64,000 nt of DNA from Ariolimax columbianus (lineage: Eukaryota; Mollusca; Gastropoda; Stylommatophora; Arionidae), in assembly GCA_036924085.1 (NCBI GenBank), contig JAVGWX010000018.1, positions 24,252,348 to 24,316,347 of the forward strand. Direction: 5' to 3'. This document shows positions 18,760 through 31,236 of this stretch, piece by piece. A model generated the notes under the pieces. It saw nothing but the letters and a program-made list of their open reading frames with translations, was not told the origin of the DNA and did no database searches. Every line of letters starts with the position of its first letter. Within the stretch, counting starts at the first letter, position 1. The translations under genes and the position numbers were made by a program.

Positions 18760-20960
18760 ATGACACGTTCCTCAGCGTAGCTGCGGGTCCCAACTTCGTC
18801 TCCAGCTGACCCTGTCTTGGGCCACGAAAGTCCAATGTGTGGTAAGTGCTCCTCTATATGCATCTCGGATGTAGCAGCGTAAAGCAAGGGACTCTGAGCA
18901 ACGCATTGGAAGTCTTCCCCGTGGTCGCTTCTTACCGCTGGGGTACCAGACTGCTGACGTTGCGCTCCATTGACAGTCATTTCGTCGCAATATGTGACCT
19001 CCCTACCTACGTTTTGTCTTTTTTGCATGGATCATCGCATCCTTCACCAGGAACAATCTCCTTATGTCAGAATTGTGGAGACCTTACATACGTTGGTTCC
19101 GGGGCGTGATTCCGACGTGTGTCCCCGTCTCGGCACCGTAACACATCGCAGGGAGTACAGTGGAGTTGAAGAGAGAGGTTTGTAGGTCTTGGTCATGACA
19201 GCCGCCTAGGACCATGTAAATAGACGAGAAGGCTACCGAACCCGTGAGACGACGTCTTGTCAGTTCAGGTTCCAAGTTATTCTCCATATTGAAAAGACTT
19301 CCAACATAAATGTCCTCGTTGACATCCTCTAATCGTACCTCGCCAAGGAAAACTGGATCACAAGTGGCAATGCGATTGCGCAACACTTTGGTCTTCGACA
19401 TATTCATCTCCAGACTTGCTTTCATGTCCTCTCCATCGAGTAGCTGCATCATTTGGTTGGCTTCTGCTGCGGGCTCTGTAATGAGCACTATGTCATCGGC
19501 AAATCGAAGATGATTGAAGCGTCTACTGCAAATAAGGATACCAAAGGTGTCCCAGTTACATCGACTAATGACTGATTCCAAACATGCAAAGAAGAGGTTC
19601 GGTGAGATAGGATCGCCCTGGTGTACCATTTTTGAATTGGTACTACAATTGGACGTTGGAAGGGACGAAATGTGGCAGTGCAGTTCGTAGAACTGTTGGC
19701 CAAAACTCTAGTGTAACGAGGATCTACACCTTGTTCCAACAGTGAACGCCAGACAAAGTGTTGTTCTACCGAGTCGAAAGCCTTTTTATAGTCGATGAAG
19801 GTGAAAATCAAAGACGTTTGGAACTCTCAGGCTGCCTCAATAAGGCGGAAATGTTGAAATGTGGTCCATGGTGCTGTACGAACGCCGAAAGCTTGTCTGT
19901 TCCACTGATTGCGATTCTTCGAGAGTGGTGCGGACTCTAGCAAAGATGCATTTTGTAAACAGCTTGTAAGGGACCGAAAGGAGAGTAATTAGGCGATAGT
20001 TTACTAGATCCTCTTTGTCTCCTTTCTTGTGCAAGAGTGTTGTCCTCGAGTTGTGCCAGGCAGCAGGTGTTCCTCCCGAATGAAGATAGCGTGTCAAATG
20101 TTGCGCTAGTTTTTGGTAAAGGGGTAGACCGCAGTCCGGATGACCTTCGCAGTGATGCCATCTTCACCTGGGGATTTTCCAGGTAGCATTGACTCGACAG
20201 CACGGCGAATTTCTAAGGGTAAGAAGTCTGGAAGAGGGAGTAAAGTGGAAAGGGAGGGCAATTGAAGGGGTTTCTGATGATCTGAACAGTTTTGTATAGT
20301 ATGCTTTCATTATTAACTCCATGCCCAGCAGTGATGTTCTGCGAGATCCATTGGAAGCTTTCAGACAAGGAATGATTTGGCGGTGTTCAGGAAGGCTACG
20401 AGTAGCTAAATTAATGCTGCGCCGATATTCAGCAGCTTTGAGTAGACATTCACGGGCAAAGTTTCCATGATATTCTTTGAGCTTTTGCTTAAGGCTTGTG
20501 TGGTTGTTTTGAGAACGAGCCATCTTACGCCGCTCCTCTACCAAAGCTCGAGTGGCAGGTGAAATACGATACGTGGTATGAGTCGATGCTGAAAGAATGG
20601 CTATCTTTGAAATCGATATGATTGTTGCAATCAGATTTGCATAGTCAGCATCGATGTCGGTGTCGATAGAAGCTCCTAGTTGCATGCTAGCTGCGAGGGT
20701 GGTAGCAATCGAGAGGTCGATGAGCGTCTCTGGACCACGATATGATCACTGCTGATGAAACTACGATTGGACAAGACATGGTCAACTTTATTATCACACT
20801 CTCAACTCTATCAAATGATGACTGTACCGAATCCTCGCTTAGTGTCATTGATGGAAATGTGGGGAGTACAGGAGTTGGCCACCACACCTGATAAAAAGCT
20901 GAGGTCTTGTAAAGGGCTAGTACAAGTCTCTGACACAGCATCATTGACAGCAATGAGTGC
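18760..20960 (-). mobile_element. RTE-clade LINE, broken
   Basis: Minus strand, in order: end of the endonuclease (near 20,690-20,950), a linker with EERRKMARSQNNHTSLKQK, YYTKLFRSSETPS, GDKEDLVNYRLITLLSVPYK (fingers), FIDYKKAFDSVEQHFVW (motif A), QGDPISPNLFFACLES (motif B), LRFADDIVLITEPA (motif C), YVGSLFNMENNLEPELTRR, TVLPAMCYGAETG and a C-terminal RPRGRLPMRCSES block. This layout, with L-A-N-x-S-x-x-C ... F-x-R-P after motif A and N-M-x-N-D/N-L after the palm, is that of nematode- and mollusc-type RTE elements. It spans at least four frames, so it is inactive. Confidence 0.85.
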
Positions 20961-23214
20961 TATTGGATTACCTTTGCCTCATCTCTCCACAATCATTTAC
21001 CTTGCATCTTTTTTAACACCTTCATCCATTAGCAGTCATAAAACAATGTACATCTCTCTTTCTGTTCTTCCTCTCTCTCTCTATCTCTCTCTCCCTTCTT
21101 TGGTTTCTTGTTTCTCTGTACTATCAATAAACAAATTTGACTACCAACTAATGTGTGACAAAAATGAACTGTTGTGATCATATAAGAAATTCCAATGTTC
21201 GCTACCCACTGCTAGGCGCAACACAAAATACACAAGGAAGTAAAGCTCACGAACAAAAACTAGCCTTGAAAATCTGTCAACCGTAACGGCTATCCCAACA
21301 ACAAACTATTGGTTATGTTAAGTAAAGAATGTAAAAATACATTGCCAACTCGCTGTTCATACTCATGGATGTATCAAATAATACAAACACTGCAGTCGGG
21401 GATGAAGTGGTAGAAACTTTACTATAAGAGAGAGATCTCAGCTTTTATGAAATGAGGTTAGCCCTTGCTCGCTGTCTTGACTTAATTACATATTAAAGAT
21501 AGGAAAATTTAGTTCCATATCAGTAATTACTGTCAAATATGAGGTACTAGAGACTTCATTGTTCGGATGCACACACGAATCCATACACTGACCAATACGT
21601 CCTGATACCACCTTAAAGACTACTGTCTGGGGTGGGAAAGGGCGAGCTTTTGTCAATAGAATCCAGAAAGGCAAACCTTAATTCGAACCAAAAACGTCAG
21701 CTTTTGTTAGAACCACTTTTTGTCCCTATGTCAAATTTTTTCTAACAGTAAATCAGGTTCTTAGTTACAGCTGGGTTAGCTGGAACATGTTGCAACCGGA
21801 GAGTAAACCGTGTACCTCAGCGAGAGAAGCACCCACTCTAACAACGTTATATCCAACGTTCTTTACTGTGGTCTTATAATGCTTTCCTTACAATGTGTCC
21901 ATGGAATTCCCACTTGTTCTTCTGCATTTCTCATGAAATAATTGTTCCTTTGTGACAGAATGTTCAAAGATCTGCAAGTCGATAATGTTAGGACTGACCT
22001 TATTCTGACACTAACAAGGGTATTTGATTAATATTACAACATAGCATATATTACAACATACCGAGTGGTCTGCCGGGGTCTTTGTATATGATACGGACAC
22101 GAATAGGGCCACTGCCTCACTGAAAGCATGTCGTAAGAAGCGACTAACTGTGTGACATGGCGTAACACCGGCCATGGTTAGATGGTTTGTTTAGAGCACC
22201 ATAGATAGCGCATAACAGGCTGCGGCGCTACTTTACTCTAGTCGATGTACACGCACATCGCTTAACCACCCTCCGTAAGCGCTTGTCCCAAAGCAGCACA
22301 GCTGTTTGCGCCTAGCCTGCTAAGAAGGAAACCCTTCTGCCGGCTCATACCGGAGCTGGGATCTGTACGGGGGCATCTGCTCCTGTAGAAGAATGTCGAC
22401 GAAGAACTTTGCAAGGGATGTAATCCATAAAATGTAAAAAATAAGTCATATTTAGAGTTATCCCATCATAAAAAATTCGCGTGAGAGATTCTGGCTTGGG
22501 CGTCTCCCCTCTTTATCCAGGTACAACCTAGAACGAGTGAGCTATGGCCCTACACCAGAACCACATGGACGTATACATTGGCATCTGTACACTGAAGGCG
22601 ATAGGTGTTAATTATCCACCCGACCAAATTTCTCACGCTTGTTGTCGTCCTCGTGCACGACATATGGGGAGGAACAGCTCGCGACCCCGGGCGCTCGTCG
22701 GCGACGATTGTGACAGCAAAGCCGTGCTTATCACAAGAGCTGAACCTTGAACCGCGACCGGCGTCGAAGTCATGGAGCGAACTAGACAAGTAACTGGCAG
22801 AAGACAACACTGGCTGCTCCTGTAGCTGTTAATTGTAATGTTACAGTTAACATATATGCTGATGCCTGTTTGAACTAGCTCTGTTGTGGTAACAACGTCT
22901 TGCATATTGTTTTTAAAATGTATCTAATAATATACATAAAATGCTACTAAATGTTATAAATTACCCAAGAGTAGAGTTTGGCTAGAATGCTGCATTAAAC
23001 ACACACAAACTATTAGAATGGTTTGCTTATTTGCGTGTAATTATTAAATGATGTATATTATTGTTTTGCATTTATTACATCCCTTTCTTTTGAATACATA
23101 ACCATTGTGAGGAAGTAAACATTGTCCATGTAAATACAGTTCACTACTAGGCCGTGAAACTATTATCTAGCTAATCGAAGATTCTGTGCTGAGAGTTGGG
23201 TATGGTTAAGCGTG
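20961..23214. other. No recognised gene; mixed sequence
   Basis: AT-rich sequence with a CTCTCTCT stretch near 21,070-21,100. 22,060-22,400 and 22,540-22,800 are GC-richer and could be an unidentified element; a frame at 22,544-22,750 has no family resemblance that I recognise. Confidence 0.5.
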
Positions 23215-23689
23215 CTTATATTTCGTGTGTGCTACTTCATAAATGGTTCAGCGTTGGATATAATGAGTATATGTAAGCAAAGGTATGTAAACTTTCTTGT
23301 TATAAATTTCTCGAAGATTGTTAATGTCACTGTGCATATCCAAAATTTAAACTGTACTTTTTCAAAAACAAAGCACCCATTACTATCATTATAATAACAC
23401 CAGTGATATAGAATCGTGCATGTTCACAGCTGGCTGAATAAATGTAAATGTAATATTCATAATATGTCATTTGAGATACGTAAAAATCACACTGAATCTT
23501 ATTCCAGTGTGTGAATTTTCATTGTTAATTTTTTAGTTCACAACATGCATAAGTTGGCAAATTCAAGAATGTAAACAAACAGCTGCTGAAGTACACATTC
23601 ATGCTGTCCTGTGTATTGATTAAATTGCATGTTGCACACATTTGGTATATCCGAATAATGGCACTATTAACAGACACAAAAGGCAAAGG

Positions 23690-24022
23690 CCTGGTAGTAA
23701 TACATGCCTTATTATATCAGACATATATTTGCACATATGGTCGGCACTACGTCTTGTGCTGAATACATTTCGAGGCAGAAAATAAATTGGTTTGGTCATC
23801 TCATGAGAATGCACCCTCATCATCTTCCACTTGTGACTTACAGTGCTGGTAGATCTGGCTACAGGGTAAGGGGATGGCCGCGAGGTACGGGGATAGATAA
23901 CATTACAATGATTTTGCAATGACAAGGGCTCACATTGACTGGCGCAACGCACTTAGCGCAGGATAAATGACTTAAGCGCCTCACACCGCTAAACGGCACA
24001 AGTGGAAAGAAAACTAACTAAT
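23690..24022 (+). mobile_element. (AACT)n-tailed LINE, C-terminal 3' fragment (copy A)
   Basis: Encodes HIFAHMVGTTSCAEYISR, KINWFGHLMRMHPHH, GRSGYRVRGWPRG, then IDNITMILQ and a stop, followed in the same frame by the remainder of the C-terminus and CACACCGCTAAACGG with a short AACT tail. The W-F/Y-G-H-x-x-R motif and the G-R-x-x-x-R-W-x-D-D-I pattern mark a LINE RT end. 5' truncated. Confidence 0.72.
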
Positions 24023-24269
24023 TTGCACATTCACATATTTCTTTGTGTGTGTGTGTGTGTAAGCTCTATATTATAGACGAAGTTAAAAAACATTATAATA
24101 CATTTTACATACTGTTCCTGGTAGTTTTTAAAAAAATGCATCTTTAGAATTGCTTGCAGAACCACTTTGATTGGTTTTGTTGTTGATGGAACAATTTAGC
24201 TACTTCAAACTCCGTAGGAGGTTGGTTTATTTTTAAATGTTGGAATGTCCAAACCTAAGGCTTTGAGAG

Positions 24270-25990
24270 TCTTCAATGCTATTGAGGTTAACATGTTCAC
24301 AGCAAGATAATATGCAGGTACTTAAAGACTGGTGTTGATGTGTTAACTTGTGGATAGTAAGATACTATGTCGTAGATTAAAACTTGGTGTCAGTCTGCTA
24401 ACATGTGGATAGTAATATACTATGTAGACTCTTAAAATGTAGTGCTGTGCTGTTGACGTGTGGTTAAAGTGATCATATGTAGAACATTAACGCTCAATTT
24501 TGGTCGACTAACATGTTTAAAGTCTTCTTTCTACTTTGCTTTCAGGATCCTTTGGTCATGTTATATCTACAGAACAGTTGTCATGATGATGTGTGTAGTC
24601 TTCACCAGATCAGAGTTGCTGCACAGCAACTATTGCCTCAGCTCCGTACTCTCTGATTACGTCTGACATCTCACTTTACTGCAAACAAAGTATTCCTGTT
24701 GAATATTTTCAGAATTATGTTCCCCTGTTCTACATGGGCACTCATCAGTGTATGAGATCTTGAGTCAGTATAGATTTTCTAGTATTTTTGAGTGTCCAGT
24801 TTTCAAGTGAAATAAGGTAATTTGTTGGTTTCTTTTGAGTTAGTGAATTTTCTCCATTGGTGTATTTAATGATATCTGCTGATGTTTTGATGTCTCTATG
24901 TCAGTAGTAAGATAGTACGTAGCACAGTTAAGCTCGGTATCAGTCTGTTTACATGTGGATAGTAAGTTAAATGTGAGATTTGCTTTGCAGGGCTGGTCTG
25001 CTAACATGTAGAAAGTAAAATAAAATGTAGGACATTAATGTCCAACTACTGTTTCTTAACATGAGGGTAGTAAAATATTTTATGTAAGACATTAAAGATT
25101 GGTGTCCATCTGTTAACATGTAGATCTTAAGATACTATATACCACACTAAATCTGGGCATCAATCTATTAAAACATGGATAGTAAGAGATTATATAGGAC
25201 ATTCAAGTTGACATACAGCTGTTAATATGTGGATAGAAAGATATTATTTAGCACAGCTAAGTTCGATGTTGATCTGTTAAACTATGGATACTAAGATAAA
25301 ATGTTGATTATTACTTCTCAGGGTAGGTCTACTAACATGTGAATCATGAAATACTACTCTACAGTATATTAATGCTTGGGTTCCATCTGTTGACATGTAG
25401 ATAGTTATCTACTATATAGGACATTAAATTTTGGCGTCGGTATGTTAACATGTAGATAGAAAGATGCTATTTAAGACATTATAGCTTGGTGTTGGTCTAC
25501 TAACATGGATATTTAGAAAATATGTAGGACGTGAAAGTTTGCTGTGCCAATAAGTGGATAGAACAATATAATCTAGGAAAATCAAGCTTTCTGTCAGTCT
25601 ATTAATCTGTGGATAGTAAGATATTATGTAGGACAGTAAAGCTTGGTGCCGTACTGTTGACATGGGGACAGCAAATAGCGTGTAGGACATTAAATGTACT
25701 GTTGTCCTGTCAACATGCGGATAGTTAGACACTATTTTTTACACTAGAGCTTGTTGACAGTCTGTTAACATGTCGATTGAAAGATAATACGCATGACTAA
25801 CACTCAGTGTTCTTCTGCTGGCAAGTGGATTCTAAGATAAAATGTAGGACATCAAAGCTCGGTAAAGGTCTACTGTGAGATCTTAGTGTGGGACATTAAT
25901 TAACAGGGTTTCTGTTAACATGTGGATAGTAAGATACTATCTGAGACAGTAAAGCTCGTTGTCAGTGTACATCTTTTGTCATGCAAATAT
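24270..25990 (+). repeat. Diverged 55-bp minisatellite, copy A
   Basis: Tandem units of about 55 bp with the core TGTTAACATGTGGATAGTAA, then GATACTATGTAGGACA and TTAAAGCTCGGTGTCAGTC. Units differ heavily, and the array is interrupted at 24,520-24,900 by unrelated sequence that is also present in the arms. Related arrays are at 30,320, 47,630 and 51,215. Confidence 0.82.
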
Positions 25991-26254
25991 TAAGATAATA
26001 TATAGACCATTAAAGCACAGTGCCTTTCTCTTTACATGTAGAAAGTAAGATACTATTTTTTTCAGTAAGGATCAGTGTAGGTCTGTTAATATGTTGATAG
26101 AAAAAAACTATTCATTAAATGAAAGCTCATTGTTGGTCTGTTAACATGGGGACAGTAGGAAACTGTTTAGGACATTCATTGTCGGTGTCTGTCTGTTAAT
26201 ATGTTGAAGGCAAGCTATTATATAAAACATAAAATACATGATATGCAGGACAGT

Positions 26255-26780
26255 AGAGCTCACATTTAGTCTGCTAACATGTGAATAGGAAGATACTATA
26301 TAGGACCTTAAAGCTGGGGGTTGACTTACATCTTTTGTCCCGCTGATACTGATACTATATAGGACCTTGAAGCTCGAGGTTGGTTTACATCTTTTGTCAT
26401 GCTGATACTGATACTATATAGGACCTTAAAGCTTGGTGTTGGCTTACATTTTTTGTCATGCTAATACTAAGGTACTGTATAGGACCTTAAAGCTCGGTGT
26501 TGGCTTACATCTTTTGTCACGCTGATACTAAGATACTATATAGAACCTTAAAATTTGGTGTTGGCTTACATCTTTTGTAATGATAATACTAAGATTCTAT
26601 ATAGAACCTTAAAGTTTGGTGTTGGCTTACATCTTTTGTCATGATGATACTAAGGTACTGTATAGGACCTTAAAGCTCGGTGTTGGCTTACATCTTTTGT
26701 CATGATGATACTAAGATACTATATAGGACCTTAAAGCTCGGAGTGAATCTATTAACATGGTGACTGTAAGATACTATGGG
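26255..26780 (+). repeat. 61-bp minisatellite variant, copy A
   Basis: About eight units, 61 bp apart (for example ATACTAAGGTACTGTATAGG at 26,464 and its next copy 61 bp on), containing ACCTTAAAGCTCGGTGTTGG and CTTACATCTTTTGTCATG. The first half equals the 55-bp core; TTACATCTTTTGTCATG replaces TGTTAACATG. Confidence 0.85.
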
Positions 26781-26804
26781 GACACTAATGTTCATGATTG
26801 ACCT

Positions 26805-27150
26805 TAACTTAACTTCATTGTACTGGTTTAGAAGGCTCTTCAGAGTCTGTATACAACTAGTTTATTTCTATTTGTGAATGCATTAACTGACTCTACTTCT
26901 ACTACATCCTGCGACAATGCATTCCAAGAATTCACCTCTCTCTCACTTAAAAACATATTTCCTAATATCTAATATGGACCTATCTTTAAACAATTTGTAG
27001 CTGTGGTCTCTTGTTCTTGTAGTCGGCCGTGCCCTCTTGTTCTTGTAGTCGGCCGTGCTCTCTTGTTCTTGTAGTCGGCCGTGCTCTCTTGTTCTTGTAG
27101 TCAGCCGTACTTTGAAGAACTTGGTATAGTCTAATTTATCCTTTTCATTA
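26805..27150 (-). mobile_element. CR1-type LINE 3' fragment with 26-bp quadruplication
   Basis: Same 3' terminal CR1 region as at 5,478-6,195. At 27,000-27,115 a 26-bp piece, CTCTTGTTCTTGTAGTCGGC plus CGTGCT, is present four times; the equivalent places in the palindrome arms (46,540; 52,850) have it once. The expansion is therefore private to this copy. Confidence 0.75.
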
Positions 27151-27421
27151 ATTAATTATAAAAGATCTCGTCACGCTATGCGGTGCATAGGAAATATTGT
27201 ATTAGGCCCATATTATTTTGTAACCAACAGCATATAGTGGATGATGTGGTCAGCATCACGCCAGCCGCCTTTACGTCCCAGATTTTTCTGGTACCCAATT
27301 TCTGTGGCTGGGTCGACCATAGGGGCCGGTTTGTGATTAGAGAAAAAACAAAATGAATTTATACACTTGTATTAAGTTACCAGTCTGTTAACACGTGGTC
27401 GATAAGATACTGCGTAGGACA
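27151..27421. other. Non-coding block shared by all three segmental copies
   Basis: Contains GTCACGCTATGCGGTGCATA and GGCCGGTTTGTGATTAGA, found again at 46,320-46,480 (inverted) and 52,935-53,100. Function unknown. Confidence 0.5.
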
Positions 27422-27680
27422 GTTTGTTTGTTTGTTTTTTTTGGCGTTCAATTTATTTCTCTATACCCCAAGGTGGTGTGCGCTGCACTTTGGTTTTTAT
27501 TTTGTGCCTGTTGGCCCAGTGCATCCGACTTTGGCATGCATTTTATCTTACGGTCTGCTTCCTCCTGCATTTTCTAAGGGTTTGCTTCACCAGGGTAACG
27601 GCCAGTGCTGTGATGGGGATCGAACCCAACACCTTCGGTGTGTGAGCCGTGTCACTTAACCACTAGCTCTCGCCGTCCCC
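27422..27680 (-). mobile_element. SINE1 copy, full-length type (copy A)
   Basis: Minus-strand tRNA-like head at 27,600-27,680 (B box GGGTTCGATCCCC, A box region CTAGTGGTTAAGTGACACGG) followed by the body down to a T-rich start at 27,424. Three overlapping frames across it are artefacts of the SINE. Confidence 0.82.
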
Positions 27681-27804
27681 ACTTAGGATCGTAAAATTCT
27701 TCATCAGTCTAGATTTGTTGAAATGTGGATACAAAGAAACCGCAGAACAACAAAGATTGGTGTCAGTCTATGAATATGTGCATAGAAAGTTTGTAGGTGT
27801 GACC

Positions 27805-28850
27805 ATTATATCATCGTGCTGGTCTGTTAACATGGAGACAGATGACATTATATCTTTGGTGCAGGTCTGTTAAAATGGGGACATATGACATTATATCTTG
27901 GTGCTGGTCTGTTAACATGGAGACAGGTGACATTATATCTGGTTTCTGGTCTGTTAACATGGGGACAGATGACATTATATCTTGGTGCTGGTCTGTTAAC
28001 ATGGGGACAGATGACGTTATATCTTGGTGCTGGTCTGTTAACATGAGGACAGATGACATTATATCTGGTTGCTGGTCTGTTATCATGGTGACAGATGACA
28101 TATCTTGGTGCTGGTCTGTTAACATGAGGACAGATGATACTATATCTCTGTGCTGGTCTGTTAACATGGGGACAGATGACATTATATCTTGGTGCTGGTC
28201 TGTTAACATGGGGACAGATGACATTATATCTGGTTGCTGGTCTGTTAACATGGAGACAGATGACATTATATCTGGTTGCTGGTCTGTTATCATGGTGACA
28301 AATAACATATCTTGGTGCTGGTCTGTTAACATGGGGACAGATGACATTATATCTTGGTGCTGGTCTGTTAACATGAGGACAGATGACATTATATCTGGTT
28401 GCTGGTCTGTTATCATGGTGACAGATGACATATCTTGGTGCTGGTCTGTTAACATGAGGACAGATGATACTATATCTCTGTGCTGGTCTGTTAACATGGG
28501 GACAGATGACATTATATCTTGGTGCTGGTCTGTTAACATGGGGACAGATGACATTATATCTGGTTGCTGGTCTGTTAACATGGAGACAGATGACATTATA
28601 TCTGGTTGCTGGTCTGTTATCATGGTGACAAATAACATATCTTGGTGCTGGTCTGTTAACATGGGGACAGATGACATTATATCTTGGTGCTGGTCTGTTA
28701 ATATGGGGACAGATGACGTTATATCTTGGTGCTGATCTGTTAACATGAGGACAGATGACATTCTATCTTGGTGCTGGTCTGTTAACAGGAGGACTGATGA
28801 CATTATATCTCGGTGCTGGTCTGTTAACATGGGAACGGATGACATTTTAT
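27805..28850 (+). repeat. 42-bp minisatellite, copy A (about 25 units)
   Basis: Units contain CTGGTCTGTTAACATGGGGA, CAGATGACATTATATC and TTGGTG. The 42-bp period equals 14 codons and the unit lacks stops in several frames, so frames of 344 residues (minus, MSSVPMLTDQHQDI repeat) and 297 residues (plus, WCWSVNMGTDDIIS repeat) overlap. Some units are 39 bp, and a block of about seven units is itself duplicated (28,085-28,330 and 28,415-28,640). No evidence of translation. Confidence 0.93.
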
Positions 28851-28949
28851 CCCGGTGCTTGACTGTTAAAATAGGGGACAGTTAGACACTTTGTAGGACG
28901 TTAAAGCTCGGTATCAGTCTCTTTACATATGGAAAGAAGAGTACTATGC

Positions 28950-29560
28950 TAGTTAGTTAGTTTAGTCTGTTTTTTTCCACTTGTGTCGTTAAACGTTATG
29001 GGATACTTAATTCGTCTATCCTGCCCCAAGTGCGTTGTGTCGGCCAATGTGAGCCCGTGTCGCTGCACAATCACTCTATCATCTATCCACCTACCTCACA
29101 GCCGCCCCCTTGTACTATAGCCAGATCTGCCAGAACTGTAAGCCATCAATGGAATCTGATGAGGGTGCATTCTCATGAGATGACCAAACCAACTTATTTT
29201 CTGCCTAGAAGTGTGAACGGCACAAGACGTAGTGCCGACCATACTACGAATGTCGTTCATCCGCATTTCGACTTTCTTGATAACACTGATGACCTTCCAT
29301 TCACAAGTGGCAATTCTGCTTCCCCATGCCGTAGACGGAGACCATGTTTTACACTGGTAGCACAGAGTCTGCATAAATATACTGTTTGTCAGTTGTTCCT
29401 TTTTTGCCAAATTAATGCTCGTGTGGCTAAGCTGTGGTGACATCCGATAAGTTACCGCAGATTCTTTCTGACACCTAGTCTCAATTTCCTTGTTGATCTT
29501 GCCGTCTGTGGAAAAAATACTGCCCACATACTTGAACTCATTGGAATACTATGTTGGATA
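28950..29560 (-). mobile_element. (AACT)n-tailed LINE, longest 3' fragment
   Basis: From the TTAGTTAGTT edge upward, the minus strand encodes NEFKYVGSIFSTDGK, INKEIETRCQKESA, INLAKKEQLTNSIF, TLCYQCKTWS, KISWFGHLMRMHPHQ and GRSGYSTRGR. This is the region from just after the RT palm to the C-terminus and shows what the shorter copies (23,690; 48,470; 50,640) derive from. A jockey/I-like fragment lies immediately upstream. Confidence 0.75.
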
Positions 29561-29561
29561 T

Positions 29562-30130
29562 CTTCTTCTTCTTCTTCGTACGCAGTCAGACAGTAACCAT
29601 TATTTTTTCGAAAAAAGCGGCGGTCATCCTGAGGCTGTCGCCACTGCCATAGAGCTTGTCTTGCAGTTCCACTGGTAATGGCCACATCTGCTCTCTCTGA
29701 TCCTCGTATGTCGGGCAGTTCTGCAGCAGATGTTCAGCGGTCATTTTACCAGTACCGCACGGGCATTCGTCGGTACACCCTATCTTCAATTTGTTGAATA
29801 GGTGGTACCTCAGTCTGTTGTGGCCAGTGCGAAGTCTGAAGACAACGACCTGCTCTCTTCGGTTCAACTGGTAATAGGCATCATTTTTGGTGTAACCAGT
29901 ATGTTCGGTTTCCCATTTGGTCATGTATCTGGCTTTGATAAGCCGTTTTGATTCTTCGTACGTCATACTGGTATCTGTTTGTGGTAGTCTTGCACCTTCT
30001 TTTGCCAGTCTGTCTGCCTCCTCGTTGCCTTGGATGTTGCAGTGAGATGGGACCCACTGTACCACTACCCTTTTTGGTGCGGACTGCTGGCACAGTTTGC
30101 TCTTAAGTCATTAAGCTCAGTACTATTCAT
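29562..30130 (-). mobile_element. jockey/I-like LINE, 5'-truncated copy (RNase H to tail)
   Basis: Single open frame 29,586-30,065 (159 codons): WVPSHCNIQGNEEADRLA, YEESKRLIKARYM, LNRREQVVVFRLRTGH, CPCGTGKMTAEHLLQNC. The tail is (CTT)n on this strand at 29,562-29,577. It is the best preserved RNase H C-terminal half in the window, without the internal stop of the large copy, and suggests recent activity of the family. Confidence 0.85.
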
Positions 30131-30319
30131 ATAGCCGATGTCCACTTCCAGGAAGAAAATACAAAGCGATCAAACTAACCAGTCCAAATTGAAAACAACA
30201 ACACATTTCCTAGAACACAAGCCTAAGTCGTCAACCAGTGTGAATTCCTGACAAATCCATGGTCTGGCGGCATCTACAATGAACTAAAACAGAAGAGTTA
30301 TGTAGAACCGTAGCCAATT

Positions 30320-31037
30320 ATAGTGCCATCTTTGCTGCTCTCAACACTTGGATAGTAGATACTATGTAGGATCTTAAATCTCAGAGTTAGTCTGTTAACA
30401 TGGTGATAGTAAATACTATGTTAGATATTAAATCCCAGTGTTGGATCAAATCTGTTGACATTCAGATACTATGATGATGCTATGTAGGACAATAAAAATA
30501 GGTGTCAGTCTGTTAACATGGATACAGTAAAATGCTATGTAGGACAATAAAAATAGGTGTCAGTCTGTTAACATGGATACAGTAAAATGCTATGTAGAAC
30601 AATAAAAATAGGTGTCAGTCTGTTAACATGGATACAGTAAAATGCTATGTAGGACATAAAAGCTTGGTAAGGTCTGTTAATCTGATGTTAATATGTTGCC
30701 TGGTGGAAAGTAAGATTCTATGTAGGATGTTAAAGGTTATTGTCAGACTTTTTATATGCAAAATGTAAGATTCAATTTTTAACAGTAAGTCTCTGTGTAG
30801 GTCTTATAAACATTTGTATAGTATATTACTTAGGATATTAAAGATTGTTGTCAGTTTGTTAACATGTAGGCATCAAGATAACATGAGTTCACTAACAAAC
30901 GGTGTCAATCTGTTTTAATGTGGAAAGTAAGATATTATATAGGACATTCAAATTCAACATTGGTCTGTTAGAAATTTGGATAGTAAGACATTCAAATTCA
31001 ACATTGGTCTGTTAGAAATTTGGATAGTAAGATATTA
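30320..31037 (+). repeat. 55-bp minisatellite
   Basis: Three nearly identical 55-bp units at 30,480-30,650 (AATAAAAATAGGTGTCAGTC, TGTTAACATGGATACAG) within more diverged units on both sides. It continues at 31,237-31,360 after a LINE insertion. Confidence 0.85.
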
Positions 31038-31236
31038 TATTAGTTAGTTAGTTTTCTTTCCACTTGTGCCACTTAGCGTCGTGGGGAGCTTTAGTCGTCT
31101 ATCCTGCGCCAAGAGTGTTGCGTGGGTCAATGTGAGCCCTTGTCATTGCACAATCACTCTGTCATCTATCCACCTACCTCGCGGCCTCCCCCTTGTTCTG
31201 TAGCCAGATCTACCAGCATTGCAAGCCATCAGTGGA
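31038..31236 (-). mobile_element. (AACT)n-tailed LINE 3' end nested in the 55-bp array
   Basis: Starts TTAGTTAGTTAGTTTTC and matches the terminal 190 bp of this family (complement encodes G-W-R-Y ending near GLQCW). The minisatellite units on either side (31,020 and 31,240) are the same type, so the LINE landed in an existing array. Confidence 0.72.

Larger units (their letters stand above)
23215..28850 (+). repeat. Segmental copy A of the palindrome inner-arm sequence
   Basis: Colinear with 50,155-54,350 of the right arm and, inverted, with 43,690-49,140 of the left arm. It carries, in the same order, the CGTGTGTGCTACTTCATAAA start, the AACT-tailed LINE end, the 55-bp repeats, a block ending TCAGGATCCTTTGGTCATG, the 61-bp repeats, the CR1 fragment, the SINE1 copy and the 42-bp array. 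It is visibly more diverged than the two arms are from each other and retains about 1.4 kb of minisatellite (24,800-26,250) that both arms lack. Confidence 0.85.

Noticed and set aside
21060..21110. A polypyrimidine-rich region as a branch/acceptor site
   Set aside because: CTCTCTCT low complexity with no convincing AG and exon after it.
22544..22750. A small plus-strand gene in GC-richer DNA
   Set aside because: No homology recognised, no splice or start context, and an equally long frame runs on the other strand.
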